This document shows, in pieces, positions 1 to 13,367 of a stretch of 64,000 bases of DNA (position 1 is its first letter; each line of letters begins with the position of its first letter). Below the pieces are notes generated by a model, which saw nothing but the letters and a program-made list of their open reading frames with translations, made no database searches and had not been told where the DNA came from. The translations under genes were made by a program, and so were the position numbers. The stretch spans positions 1 to 64,000 of the forward strand of contig MU832080.1 in the NCBI GenBank assembly GCA_029204225.1. The letters are read 5' to 3'. This stretch comes from Diphasiastrum complanatum (lineage: Eukaryota; Streptophyta; Lycopodiopsida; Lycopodiales; Lycopodiaceae).

Positions 1-180
1 GCTTGTCCATTTATAGACAAGCTTTGCTTTGGTAATCCATTTTAGAAATTTGAATATTATAAAATGAAGAATTGATACTGTCTTAAAATTATACTTCTAT
101 AAACAAATTAAAATCTGTTTGCTTTTCACATATTGTACGTCAGAACTTGAATCTATAACCTCAGCAGAATGACAAGACAA

Positions 181-620
181 GCTCTGATACCATGTTGGGA
201 ATCGATTGAACAAAACATGATCAAAAGATCAGTTATGAGCTGAAAATCATGATTCCTCAATGAATAAAACTACTGTTAAATGCAATTACAACAATCTGTA
301 GCCAACCACAAAAATTGTGGGTAGCGGAAGTAATAATAGTATCTGATAGAGTAATTGGATCTATTACCAAGATAGTAAAAATACTATACTCGTGAAACAA
401 TCACATTCAATTGTGGACAATGATAATGACAGCAAAGAGATTTAGGAGGAGGAGATTAGAACAAAATTGAGTACATTTAGACAAGATCATAGAGGGGCAA
501 TATGAGCGCAAAGCAATATCTTACAACCTTAAGACAATAGTCTAAAATGATCTCTGAATTATAATCACAATGACTCTATTTCCAAAAAATTGCAAGAGTT
601 CTACTTCATTGAACAATCTA
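181..620 (-). mobile_element. Copia LTR edge with primer-binding site
   Basis: Positions 181-192 read, on the minus strand, as the Copia primer site TGGTATCAGAGC (tRNA-iMet type). A sequence starting TGTTGGGAATC follows at 193, which is the expected LTR edge. The element therefore runs leftward off the window and only its 5' LTR side is inside. The right end of the LTR could not be fixed; 620 is a guess. Confidence 0.55.
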
Positions 621-670
621 ATCGTTTATACAGAGTGTACATGACTTGATCGAAGGCGGATCGATGGCGC

Positions 671-757
671 GGTCCAATGAGATGTAGTCGCTCGTGATGT
701 TCGGCTAACATGTTCATTATAACTTGGTCCAATGAGATGTAGTCGCTCGTGATGTTC
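671..757. repeat. Direct repeat of 33 bp, two copies
   Basis: A 33-bp unit beginning GGTCCAATGAGATGTAGTCG occurs at about 671-703 and again at 725-757 with 21 bp between. The copies look identical. No coding sense is visible. This may be a local slippage product upstream of the first gene. Confidence 0.8.
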
Positions 758-1020
758 GTGTCAAGCATGTTGTCAATGTAGCCTTAATTTAGGAAGTAGT
801 GAGTTAATAAAGAGTCTTTAGATTCCTTTCATGCGCTTAACATAAACACCTTGGGCCATTGTTGGGGCAAGGCATTATGCATGTAAAGTTTTATGCAATG
901 TCTCGAGTTGGGCATTAGGCATGGGGCGGGCAAGGCTTTTTTGTTACGTTATGCATAGTTGTTGCATTTTACGAACATTTTTTAGATTGCTTGAAAGTAG
1001 AATGGGCGACCCATTGTTTT

Positions 1021-1141
1021 CAACATTGATTATGATTTTTAGATGCAAATTCTGCTTCATAATGGTCCCATAAAAAAAGCTAAAATGTTGATTATGTTTT
1101 TCAAATGCAGATTCTACTGCACAATGGTCATGTGAAAAAGC
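1021..1141. repeat. Imperfect tandem duplication, about 60-bp unit
   Basis: Two neighbouring copies of an approximately 60-bp unit share the order TTGATTATG, ATGCA(A/G)ATTCT, CAT/CACAATGGTC and AAAAAGC. They have diverged by many substitutions, so the duplication is not recent. Confidence 0.65.
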
Positions 1142-1159
1142 AACAACCATGCATTACAC

Positions 1160-1274
1160 AATGGAACGAGCTGGGCAAATGACATTTTGCCGATAAAGAA
1201 TCATAGTCTCGACCCCTCTGAGCCTCGCCCTTGGGCTTTTCTGGGCAAAATGTCATCTTTCCGGCTCATTCCAT
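1160..1274. repeat. Inverted repeat, arms about 32 bp
   Basis: The left arm (from ATGGAACGAGC to ATTTTGCC, about 1160-1191) pairs imperfectly with the right arm (GGGCAAAATGTCAT to TCATTCCAT, about 1243-1274). Flanking sequence is rich in GGGCAAGGC/GCCTTGGGC words. No target duplication was found, so a mobile origin is unproved. Confidence 0.6.
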
Positions 1275-1807
1275 AGTACATTGTCATCACATCGGCCCCC
1301 TAGCCTGGCCCCTTCGGTCATTGCCTTGGGTAGGCCGTAAGAGGCGCAAAGGCCTTAAGAGTTCATCCTATACATAGACAACAATATCGAGTGAATCTAG
1401 TAATAATGGAGCATAAAACTATATTAACCTAAAACACATGAACTAGATCTAGGCTAGGTGAAAAATATAGCCTCGGCTTTAACCTAGATCTTAGGGTGGA
1501 GTTTTAAAGGTGGGTGTGAATCAAATTTAGGGTCAAAGTCAGCCAAAATAAAGGATCGTACCCAAGCCTGCGGGAAAAGTGGTTATTCTGTGTGTGATCC
1601 ACAAATGGGCATCGAATCCCATGGTGCTCAATCCACCAAAACCTCCATTTCTCCATTATTTCACAAACCAAAGACGAAAGACGGGTTCGTTAGGTGGCTC
1701 CTCCATCACTTCCTTTTCTCTTCTTTCTTTTCCGTCTTCCGTCCCATCCTCCCTCATGAAGCTCCTTCGATCCATCCGTTTTGTGAGATAAGGTCGGAGA
1801 CAACAAA

Positions 1808-1831
1808 ATGGTGACAGTGGCAGCATCATGA
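1808..1831 (+). promoter_or_regulatory. Seven-codon upstream ORF overlapping the first long-frame ATG
   Basis: ATG at 1808 opens a frame encoding MVTVAAS. Its stop codon TGA (1829-1831) overlaps the next ATG (1828-1830) as ATGA. If the transcript starts upstream of 1808, this small frame would be met first and could lower initiation at 1828. Whether it lies in the transcript is unknown. Confidence 0.4.
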
Positions 1832-4800
1832 GAGAGCTGCTGCATTGCAAGCTGCTGAGCTTACCGTCTACCAGACCCTGGCCTCAGAGCTTGTGCAGGG
1901 GCGCTGCTGCACGGGACCTTGGCTCTTTTCTTTCATGCAAGCCTCCAGGAGCGCGGAGCTTGGCTTGTAAAGCTATTTGTATTCAAAGGAAATCAAATTC
2001 CAGCAAAACCTGCAAGCTGGACGCATGGGGAAACGTTCATGAGTTCTTCTCGTTTTCATTTGGTTTGTTTCATTATAGTAATGCTCTAGATACCTCAATC
2101 ATTAATATTTGGGTGAAGAGTGATAATATTCATACGTACAATGATTCGGCCCATAGTTCTGAGCGGCCTTTGGAGGGAGCGCGGTTTTGTTTTCATTGTA
2201 TGGTCTCTTACCTATCTGAAGAAAGCACAGTTTCCAGAAGCTTGAAATTATACCATTCAGGTGGTTTGCTCGATGTTCAAAGACTCTCAAAGGGGTATGA
2301 AAACCTCAGATTCGTATTATCTCTTAGGCCAAGAATGGCTTATTCTTGCGCAACGTCCAGACAAAGTCAGTTTATTGGATTTGCAGCTTTGACTTCTTTC
2401 AGGGATGGCGCGACTTCAAATTTTATTAGACGACGGAAGTTTAGGATCAATGCCGAAAAACAGAAGCGGAGCTGGTGGAAGCAGTTTCTTTTCGAGAGTA
2501 TATCGGTAGAAGATTTCCCGTCGTACGAAAATTCAGATCCTGGCCCTCCTGATGAATCTGAGGATGATGATGAGGGTACTGCTTCTGAAACAGTGGCCTC
2601 CAACGGTAATAACAAAATGGATGAAATTGATCGTATGCTTGCAGATGACAAGAAGTTTTCTCAATGGAAACAGAAGGCGGATGCAATGAATGAGCTAAGG
2701 GAGAGTCAAGACCGTGCGAGGGATTCTGATAATAAAAATTGGGAAGACTGGCTGGATGACAGCTGGAAGGATTACAGTGAGCTGCTGCCCGGTAAAGACA
2801 GTTGGTATCAGCCTCAGTCAGAATGGGAGAAAGGTGGTCTGCCACGCAATCCTCCCAAGGTTCCCGAACGTGGTATGAACAGGACCGTCAGAGAATTATT
2901 TCTCCGATTTTTTGAAAAGCAGGAGGAAGTGGAAGAAGATTTAGCGTTCGAGGAAAGAGTATTCATTTTCACTACTCAATCCACAGTAAGTAGACTCTGC
3001 TTACGACACTTATTATTCTACTTTCAGCTTAGACTTATTTTGACCGTGGGGAAGCCAGATCAGTCATATTGTGCAATTTTTTGATGAGCTTTGTTGAATC
3101 GGCTCTAAATGTCCAGCTTGTTACGCTGGTTATGCATAGTGTTTTAGCATTTGGCTTATCCATTTGGACCATATCAGCTGAGCTTACTTTCATATCGTGC
3201 AAAAACACATATATTCCTTGCTAGAACATGCTTTAAGATTAGTCCCTCAAGGCCGCCTGCCATTGACCAACCGCATACACCAGTCATGGACTAGATAATG
3301 TTAAACTTATTTTGGATTTTATTACTTGGTGCTCTGCTAGTTGATGGTGACAATCATAAACAAGGTTGCATCAAAATCATGCTTTGAATGTGATAAGGTG
3401 GAAGAAAAAGCTACCTGTCCAAACTTTACATTCACTAACCAAAAGTAACAACTAGCATCTCTGCTGGAACATTTTGGCTCAGTATCCTTGCATCAGAGTA
3501 ACTATCCATCCATTACTATGTGATTGTGCAGTAAATTCCCGGATACCATCCAAGTCATAGTTGATCGTTCATGTGGTGGTACCAAGTGAGATCAATTCTA
3601 CTAGGAAGGTGTAGTTTGAGGTGAAGAAAAGTTGTATGTTTTTCTTCAAGTTTTGAATCTATCCATGTTCATGTTCTGTCATGTGGTAGTTTTTGTTGTT
3701 TTCAATAAAATTTGGAAGCTAAGGTTGTTGATTAGCCTTTTAAAATCAACTGGGAAGGTGGTTGTTTAGCCTCATAAAAACAGCAGGATGCTTTATTGAA
3801 TCGATGGGTTACTGTTTAGCCTCATAAAAACAACATGATTCTTTATTGAATCGTCAGGCTGCAGGTTATTGATCAGCCTTAGAAAACCGATAAGAAGTCT
3901 TCTTAACTGAAGCATGATTTCTTCAAGGTGAGGAAGTATTAGGAATCTCTACTTTTGTTTATTGTCATGGATGATTTTGGTGTAGGGATGTGTCGGAAAA
4001 AGATTCAAGACCTTCGTTTTCAATGGAGGTGCTTGAATCTCTTAATCGGCAAGAAGATGGACATACACTAGTTGGCAAGTTTGCATATGTATTCGACATA
4101 GTGTCAAAACACATTCTTGATGAATTTGTCATAAGCGGTGATAAAATAAATTTGTGTGAGATGCTTTCTAGGCTGGAAAGTTGTTTGGGACAAGTGATTC
4201 TATGTGTGAGATAGAGGTAGGAGATTCCATGGAATAGATAGTGTCAAGTACTTTGTGTGAGAAAATTTTTGAGGGGGAGTATCAGTTACTTTGGTGAGGA
4301 AGTATTGCATACTTTATATCTTCTATTGGGGATGATCTATAACTTGATGGTGCTATGGTAATCAAAGAGGATTACATTTTCTTGGGTGTTGGTGAAATCC
4401 TTACATATTTTTGGGAGCTTGGAAGATGTTCAAAGAGACCAAGGGAGTCAATCTTTAAGCAAAGTTCTTAGGGTTATGACAAAGGTTAACCATGTCCACA
4501 TAATTTGATTAAGAGGGAGTGAAGTCGTTTGAGCCTAAGGAAGTCAAGGTATTGGATGATGATATGTTGCACTCATGGTGGTCACACATATGCACTAATG
4601 GGACATGAAGACAAAAGCAAGACATTTGGAAGTCATATGAAGCAGGTTCATATGAAAAGGATAAACATACAGAGGAAATCTACATCATCATACGAAGGAA
4701 TTCTACGTCGACATATGAGAAAGTTCTACATTGAGTAATGAAAACATTGAATCAGACTTGATCGTGGATTCTACATCAGAATGAGGATCTTCATTACATG

Positions 4801-7800
4801 GGCGTCATGGAGGATACACATGCATGCTTTGGCTATGTGTAGTTCTTGTTATTAGCAATGTAAACATTAAGGGGGAGTGTTAGAGTCAATGTACACACTG
4901 TTACCCTTATTGTTGTCTAGGATTAATTAGAATTATTGGACCATGCCTGCGTGCTAATTCTAGGGGCCTTTACCTATATTTAGTAAAGTCAAGTTAGAAT
5001 TTAGTTAGACTCAAGTTCGAGATTCTAGTGCTTGATTTGGAGCACAAGTTTTGCTATAGATAGTTGTTGGGTGCTTTTACCCTATATAGCGACATTAACT
5101 AGGTAATTGCAATTTGCTTATAAGGTTGCTTTTAGATTGCTTTTGTTGTTTGGCATAGACTATTGTCTCCCTAGGTATGTAGTGCTCCCTAGGTTATTTG
5201 CATTGGGACATAGTTGGAGTACATCTCATCATGATGCTTCATCATTGTTGTTTGTGTTCTCTCTAATGTGTATGACTATTGTCTAACAACAATAGGAATC
5301 TTGTCTTGGGTTACTTGTATGAGCAAGTCAGTTTTCTAACAATAGACCCTTTGCACGTGTGAAGGAGAGGCTAGTAGTCCTACGTATTATGGATTTCATG
5401 CTGGTGTCTTTTGGTGATGAAAACCCTTAAGCAAGTTTGTAGCTTACTACTACATATGTGCATGTGAGTCACACACCAAGGACTCAACATATGATTCTCA
5501 AACCTATTCTACCTCATGAATAATGCATCTCTTTCTAGTTTAGGGCCTCTAGACAAGCACAATTATAAGACAGATCCATCATAACACACTTTTTTACAAT
5601 TAGCTTAAAGAAAGACTAGACCCATCGTCCTTCCACCGACCTACTAGCTGTGAGACATAGCCTAACTTGTACTTTGTACTCCATGTATTAGTTTACATGA
5701 ATTATGAGTTTGGAGTTGTGCTAAGACATTTATATATGACTTATAAGTTTTTTATAACAAAATAAAGGGACTCAGACATGGGAAAGTGACCACTAATATC
5801 CTTCAATTTGCTGAGGCCACTTGGACTAATATGAGTTATTATCAGGAACCATTGTTTCTCAAGATTTTCCTATTTGCACGTGTGAGAAAAAAACCAAGGT
5901 ATAGAGGATGCAAAAGTCTGCAGTTTTTCTTGCTGTGTCCTTAGTGTACTTTAGTGGCACTTTGGGATAGTCAGGGTTGACTCATAAAGTATGTCGTTCT
6001 TAGTAAGTACAGAGAGATATTTCAGAGAGAACACTATTACAAAGAAAATCAACAAATTTGACAACAAAGCTGCTATGCAAATGAAAGTTTTGTTTTATTT
6101 ACAGCATCAAAAAGGTTGCGATAAAATTGTTGGTTGAAAATCTGGTCATAAACAAGCTGTCACTTCTTGTCCTTTAACTATATAAAACCTTCCATTGTTT
6201 TCTGTAAACAAAGCTTCCATGTACTGGAAAAACTGTTTCCATACAACTAAAGAGACTTCGAACTTCAGACTAAGAAAGGCTTACAATAATTTTTATGTGA
6301 GCTCGTGCAATACTCATCGGCTTCAGGCTAGTGAATCAGTTCATTAAAGTATTTGCTTTGCTTATCTATCTGCAAGGAGTTGTTGTGGTCTTCTTTGATA
6401 GCTGAAAACATTCATTTGTTGAGTTCCTTTTTAAGTGAATAATACAGTTTGTACTAAGGTCCACTTAACATTTTGTTTGCCAGGTGAAGTTTGTGGCCTG
6501 CCTAGTGCTAGTTCCTTGGTTTGTGGGTTTTATTGTGCACGACTACGCCGTGGTTCCATTTCTCAACAGGTAAACCTTATTCTTCCATTAAGCATGGAGC
6601 TTCTTGTTGAGTGAATCTTCAATCAGTGTAAATAGACTTTTTGCAATAGGTTATAGACTTGGCTTAAGTAATGTGGTCTAAAAGATACTAATTCTACATT
6701 CCTCAGCGAGATTGCTTTGAAGATCCTACTTGTAGTGGGCAATTAGAATAACTTGTGAATCCTGCAATCTTGCCATCACATGAAAAAGGTTTGGTGCTGT
6801 CAGCATTCTGCAGTCTGAGTTGTTGGTACTAGAGCCTTTTACATAAAATTTTCAAAAGCTTAGAGCTCTGAAATTTTGTTGATAGATATGTGGAAAAGGT
6901 ACCACTGGCAGCAAAAGCATTGGATGTGAGAGAATCACAGAAACTAAGGATGATAGAAACGTTGAAGCTAGAACGACAAAGGGTCCGACTTGAAGCAGCA
7001 ATTGGGAAAGCACCACCTCTCACTGATATGGAACTCACAGAGCACATAAGAGATGAAGCGTATGTATTTTGGGTTCTCTGGTAAAGAGCTTGCTGTTATA
7101 AATAATAGTTTCATCATGATTAATAGCACGTACTTTGTGTTCTGACAGAATAAAAATATAAGCATTGTTTGAAATCGATCATGTACATGGACTCTCAATT
7201 GTAGTCAAAAGTTGTTGCTGTGTGCCTTTGGTTGTAAATGGTTTAACCTTCAATCTGAAGGCTATGGAGAAGGATAAAGTAAGTAGTAGAATGTATGTCA
7301 TTTGGTTTGATTTTTGCTGAATGGTAATAGCCAAACAGAGGTTAGCTAGATAAGACTTATATTCTGTGATTATAGATGACATCCATGTCTTGCAGACGCA
7401 AGCTTCGGGAAGAAGTCAGAGCTGAAAACAGGAATTCATTTGCAAACATATGGTCAGATTTGGTGGCAGGCGTCACCCTTTTGCTGTTATTAGCTTTCAA
7501 TCCGAATCAAGTAAGGCTCAGGGTCTCTTGAATGTGATACCTTCTGGGGAGGACGATGGCTTGTCTAATCTGTTGGCAACCATAGAAGTTAGAACACTCT
7601 CTGAGTGCAGTGTCTTATGGGTGAAATGAGTGCAGACTTTTGTTGATCTACATGCAAAGTTTAATTGGCATTTCTGCAGATATTTACTGGCTTCAATGTT
7701 TATGCTTCTGTGAGGAGTTGTGCAAGTTGTGCTTTCTTCTTTGCTTTAGAACCTCAAGTCTGCCCATACAAAATATAACTGCTATGCATTCTTTTTGGTG

Positions 7801-10800
7801 TTTTCCATCAATCTATCTCATTGCTTTCATCTTACTTAATTAAAGCTTTAGTATCGATTTGGAACTGAGGCTAGGGCTGGCAGTTGCCTTGTGCAATTGA
7901 AGGATACATTCTTTATAGATTTCTTTTTTGCAGGTTTTACTCCATTTCTTCTTCCTTTTATTTGGTCAATGAGAAGTTCTTTTCACAAGATAAATCTTAT
8001 AGCTTATGTACTCTTTTAGGCCGCACTCTGCAATGGACCTGCGTTTCTCTCTAGAGCATGGCTGTAAGATTTGGACGAACTTCAACAAGAGAAGTACGAA
8101 AGACAACCTAACATACATCTAAATGTACTAGACTGAACTTTTCCCCCATCTTTTTGATAGGAGAATGCATTTTCCTATGTTCGCTCATGGGAAACACGTG
8201 GGCTTACGCAGCTGGAAAATGCACCTATTAAAATTTTGACGTTTCATCAAATTTGCAATTTGGCAAACTTTCACAACATTTTGATGACATTGCGTTTCCT
8301 ATTTCCCATAAGTTATGGACTCGGCTCATTACATTCGCCGCGTCCATTTACATTTACAGTTACTTTACTTTATGCATAAGCAGGCCTTGGGCCCTTTTTT
8401 ATTCATTAGTGACATTCAGACTATATGGTTGGCCTTTGGCCTTATTATTCATTATTAGGCCATTTGGACATATTACTGGAGAGTGGGGGCCTTCTTGGAG
8501 GGCACACTATTATCCCTCCCAGTTGGGCCCTAGCCACTGGAAGCTTCCTTTTAGGGCTTCCTCTTGGCTATAAGTAGGGAAACTGTGTCATTTGTCATTC
8601 AGCTGATGATATTGATCTCTCTCTTTAGCCTCCTTAATCTCTCTCTTTCCTGCTTTCTAGGGTTAAGTCTTGCTTATGTGATGCTTTCATAGCTTAATTC
8701 TAGATCGGCTGTGGCTCTATTCGTAACTCCATAGCCCATCTCTTGTTTCTAGCCTTCTGGGGTCTATGACTTTTCGAGTTGAGAAATGCTCAGCAAAGCT
8801 ATGGGAGCATAAGCGTGTTATCGACTTTGACTCATTAGGAGGCAATCAAAAAGTTCTCCCCTCAACCGTGTTGTTACTCCATGTCTGATATAGAGGATTC
8901 AAAATAATCTTTGACGTGGATATTTGGTACTCCAGCGTACGAGTTTATTAGTTATGACTTGCCATTCTGGGACTAGGCCAATAATGTAATTAATAACCTT
9001 GTGAGGACCCATGTATACCCATTACGACATGTGGAGCTTGTGCATGGTGTCTGACTGCTTTTTATACATGTAAAGGAGATCAAAAGCAATTGGTTGAGAA
9101 TTGGCATCCTATAAGGAATATTCCTAGGCCATTGGGGCTTATATATACTTGTAGGGACTCGCCCATCTACCTCACCTGTTTTCCAGTTCCCCAGGTACTG
9201 AGCTGGATGAATCTAGACTTTTGTTCTAGACTTCTTTTCAGAAAATGGAGAAATAAGGAGCTTTCTCACAATTCCCCCTCAAGGACTCTAGAAACTCATT
9301 ACGACATTCAGTAAAGCTAAACTCATTAATCATAGGCATTCGACTAAGGGCGTTTGCTACTGTATTGAACCTCCCTTTTCTTTACTCATGTCAAATTCTT
9401 GTATCAACTCAAACCATCGGGCTTTCCTCCCTCGAAGGTCGAGCTGATTGCAAAGGTTTCTAATATCTCATGGTTTGTCATGATCTCAAATTGTGCACCG
9501 TACAAATATTGGTGCCAAGTCTTCAATGCATGGATAATTGAGAAGAGCTTCTTCTTGTACGCACTGTACTTTATTTGGAAAGGTTCTAACTTCTTACTTT
9601 CAAAGGTAGTTGGCATCCCATTTTGAATCAACACCGCTCCTACTACAAAAGTCACTTGCATCCGTCTCAGCCACAAATGGCTGATTAGGATCAATGAATT
9701 TCAATAGTGGTGTTGTAGCAATCATGCGCTTAAGGGTTTAAAACTCTCCTATTGTGGTGATGCCAATAGAAGTCCTTTCCCTTTCCCTTTAAGAGATTTG
9801 TCATTGCTACTACAATCTTGGCATAGTTCTTGACAAACCTTCTGTAATATCCTAAAAGAGGTAGAAAAACTTGGAGGTTTGAAAAACTAGTTGGTATTGG
9901 CCAATTCAATATGGTTTCTACCATAGTTGTACAAAAACGCGTTTTGAAACCGCATTTCTCATAAACGCGTTTTTGCAATAGAAACGTGATAAAAAAAAAA
10001 ACAGATTACATATAGTTTTTGCCCCAAAAAACCATTTTCTGTGCAACTATGCTATAGATATAATGAGCACTGTAAATTAAAGTCCAAAGTGTTGATACTG
10101 TTTATGCATTTAATAACATACATTGAACTAAACAAATACATGTTAAGCCAATTTACTTGTATAGATACAATTATACATATGATCCAAACTATACAGATGT
10201 AATGCTCTTAATTAGAGCTTTCATATACCCATATTGCCCACAAAAAAATCAGAAAAAAGAGAAACACGTTTATGAGAAACGCTACCAAAATCCAGAAACG
10301 CGTTTTTTGGACCGCGTTTCCAGAAACGCAGTGCAACTATGGTTTCTAATACTTTCTACCTTTGTTGGGTCCATCTTGATTTTGGTCTTTGAAATAATAG
10401 GGCCCAACGAATTAATTTCTTTAGTGAAAATTTGACAATTAGTTTCTTCAACTTATAACTTCGGATACAAAAACTTTTACAACGAAAAATGTAATGAAGT
10501 GTATGTCAAGAACACTCTACTTGTAATGAATGAGAGAATGGTCTTGGAACAGAACACAACGCACTCCCGGGCACTCTTCCCGCCTTGCAAAAACACACAG
10601 GCACTCTTCCTGCCTTGCAGAAACACACATCGCACAACACATAGGGCACTTGCAGGTTGTTTACTTTTCTTTCTTTTTTTTTCTTTTTTTTTTTCTGAGA
10701 TTGAACTATGATTGTGGTTGGCTAATCACATTCGTGAAACTTGATTGAACATGTACTGAACACTTCAAGAGCGTCCTCTGGGTGGGCGGGTTTGTAGATT

Positions 10801-13309
10801 TCTTCACTCCATGAGAAGGTTAGTTAAAGGTAATGCAATTAAGGCATAGTCCTTAATAAACTTATGGAAAAAACCTGTGAAGCCTAAAAAAGATTTAATT
10901 TCCCTCAGGATAGGCCAATCACGAACTTTTTGGACTTTATCATAATCAATCTCAAGACCTCGATCGGAAATGATATGTCCCAAGTACTTGAGTTTTGTTT
11001 GAAAAAACTCACAATTAGACTCCTTAGCATAGAGCTTTGCCTGCCTTAGAATATCTAAGATTGTACGCAAATGCGCTTCATGCTCCTCAAGAGCCTTGCT
11101 ATAATTTAAAATGTCATCTAAAAATACCATCAGAAACTTTCCCAGATAAGGACGAAGGATATCGTTCATCATCTGTTGAAAAGTCGCTGGGGCATCTATT
11201 AGACCAAATGGTAAAACTAAAAATTTGTAATGGCCATACCTAGAACAAAAACTAGGTTTGGAAACATCCCCCTCATGAATTCTAATTTGATAGTACCCTG
11301 ATTTAAGGTCTAAATAGTTAGCACTATTCAATCGGTCCATTAGATCGTCCATCCGAGATAAGGGATAACGGTTCTTAATGGTCATTTTATCAAGCTTTTT
11401 ATAATCGATACAAAGATGTATATCATCGCCTTTTTTGCCGGTTAGTAACACATGAGCTACCCAAGGGGATTTACTAGGACGAATATGGCCAAAACGTAAT
11501 AACTCCTACATGAGCTACCCAAGGGGATTTACTAGGACGAATATGGCCAAAACGTAATAACTCCTATAGTTGCTTAGCAACTTCATCTTCTTCTTTCAAG
11601 CACATCCTGTAAGGAAAAAATGATACAAGAGAGTTGTCGAGAAGGAGATCTATCTGATTGTCTACACCCGTAGAAGGGGGTAGACCCTCACTAAATCGCT
11701 CTTAGGGAATACGTCACTGTATTCTAAGTCTTTTAAAGATTTTACCCTCAGGTGTAGCTTCTAAATCAACATCTGAGAAAGACAAAGCTTTAGGAAAAGA
11801 CGATACATCAGTGCTGAAATTTTACATAACAAAGGCATCCATGTAGCAATCATCTTTCAGATAGCATAAATATGAATGATACTCGGAATCTAACAAACAT
11901 TGATTTGCTTTATGAGCGGTTCAAGCACATCGCCTTTAAGATGGACCATTGAGCCATTATGCAGAAAGGACAAACTAAGAGTTACATAATCCTTCTTTAA
12001 TAACTCATTCCTAGCATAAAACCACTCTTTCCCTAGGATTAAATCTACCTTATCAAGATTCATGATATGAAAAGATAAACAAGACCTGCTGCTCCCCGCC
12101 CTCCGCCCTCCTAACCACATACTTATGGTCACTTGGTGCGGTTGCCAGCTTGAGCTTTTGCACCAATTTCGCATTAATAAAATTATGCGTAGAACCATCA
12201 TAAAACAAAATACACATGGCTTGGCTGCCTACAAACCCATTCATGCGAATGAGGTCGTGAGGTCCAAAAACCATAGTATTAAAACAACAATTATTACAAA
12301 TTGTTTTATCTTTAAAGAACACATCAATGCAAGAAATTGAAAAACTACCTGGTGCCTTGAAAGAATGGCCACACTTCTTCCTTTTCTTTTGGCAATCCTT
12401 TGACAGGTGCCCCTTCATGTAGGAGAAACATAACCTGTCGTTCTTGGCCTTGTCGAAGTCCGCTTTCTCCAACGGAGGGCGTTTTTTCTTCTTTCATGAA
12501 GGGGAAGTTGTGTCCACAACCTTTTCTGTCCCTCTTTTGAAAGAGGGGCCCGAAGAGGGTTTGTCCTTGGGTTCAGGCCTTTGGCTTTGTTACTCTTTGC
12601 GGGTTATGGTGTTTGTGTCGTCAAATATCATGGCAAAGGGCACCATATCCTCAAGGGTTTGCGGTTGGTTTCGATGAACTTCATATTCTTTGGGCAAGCC
12701 CAAAATGAAAAGTAGCTTTAACAGAACTCCGTCAATCTGGTTTATGAACCGCAAAGCCGCCTCTTGGAAATCTTGCAAATGGACGTCCAAAGGCTTCGTG
12801 CCCAACTGCCCTAAGACAAACTATCGATAATATTTAAAATTGTCCAAGACCGGCATAAACATGGCCTTCAAAGACTACTTGAAAATCCTCCCAAGTGGTT
12901 GGAATTGTACCATGTTTCCTCGAAACGAGTTTCAAACAAAGAGATGCGTTTGAAAAGTCCCATTCTCATCTCCAACTTGCAATGACAAGGAGTTCATTGT
13001 AGCCTTTGTGTGGAGCATCCTACACTCTTCAGCTACAAGCACACTATGCAATTTATCAATTGTAGGGAAGGTATCTTGGATGGCAAAGCTTTGGAGCAAA
13101 TTTGTAAATTCATCACCTAGACCATTTAGGATCACTTGCACAAGTTCACTATCATGAATCTTATCTCCAATAAAAGCTAGCTCTCTACTGAGAGACTTGA
13201 TTCTAAGCACATAATCTTGTGCATTTTACTCACTTCTTCTCATGCTTTGCAAAATATGATTCCTTATCATGAGGACTCTAGAAGTGTTATTGGATTGATA
13301 GATGGATTT

Positions 13310-13367
<58 letters not shown>

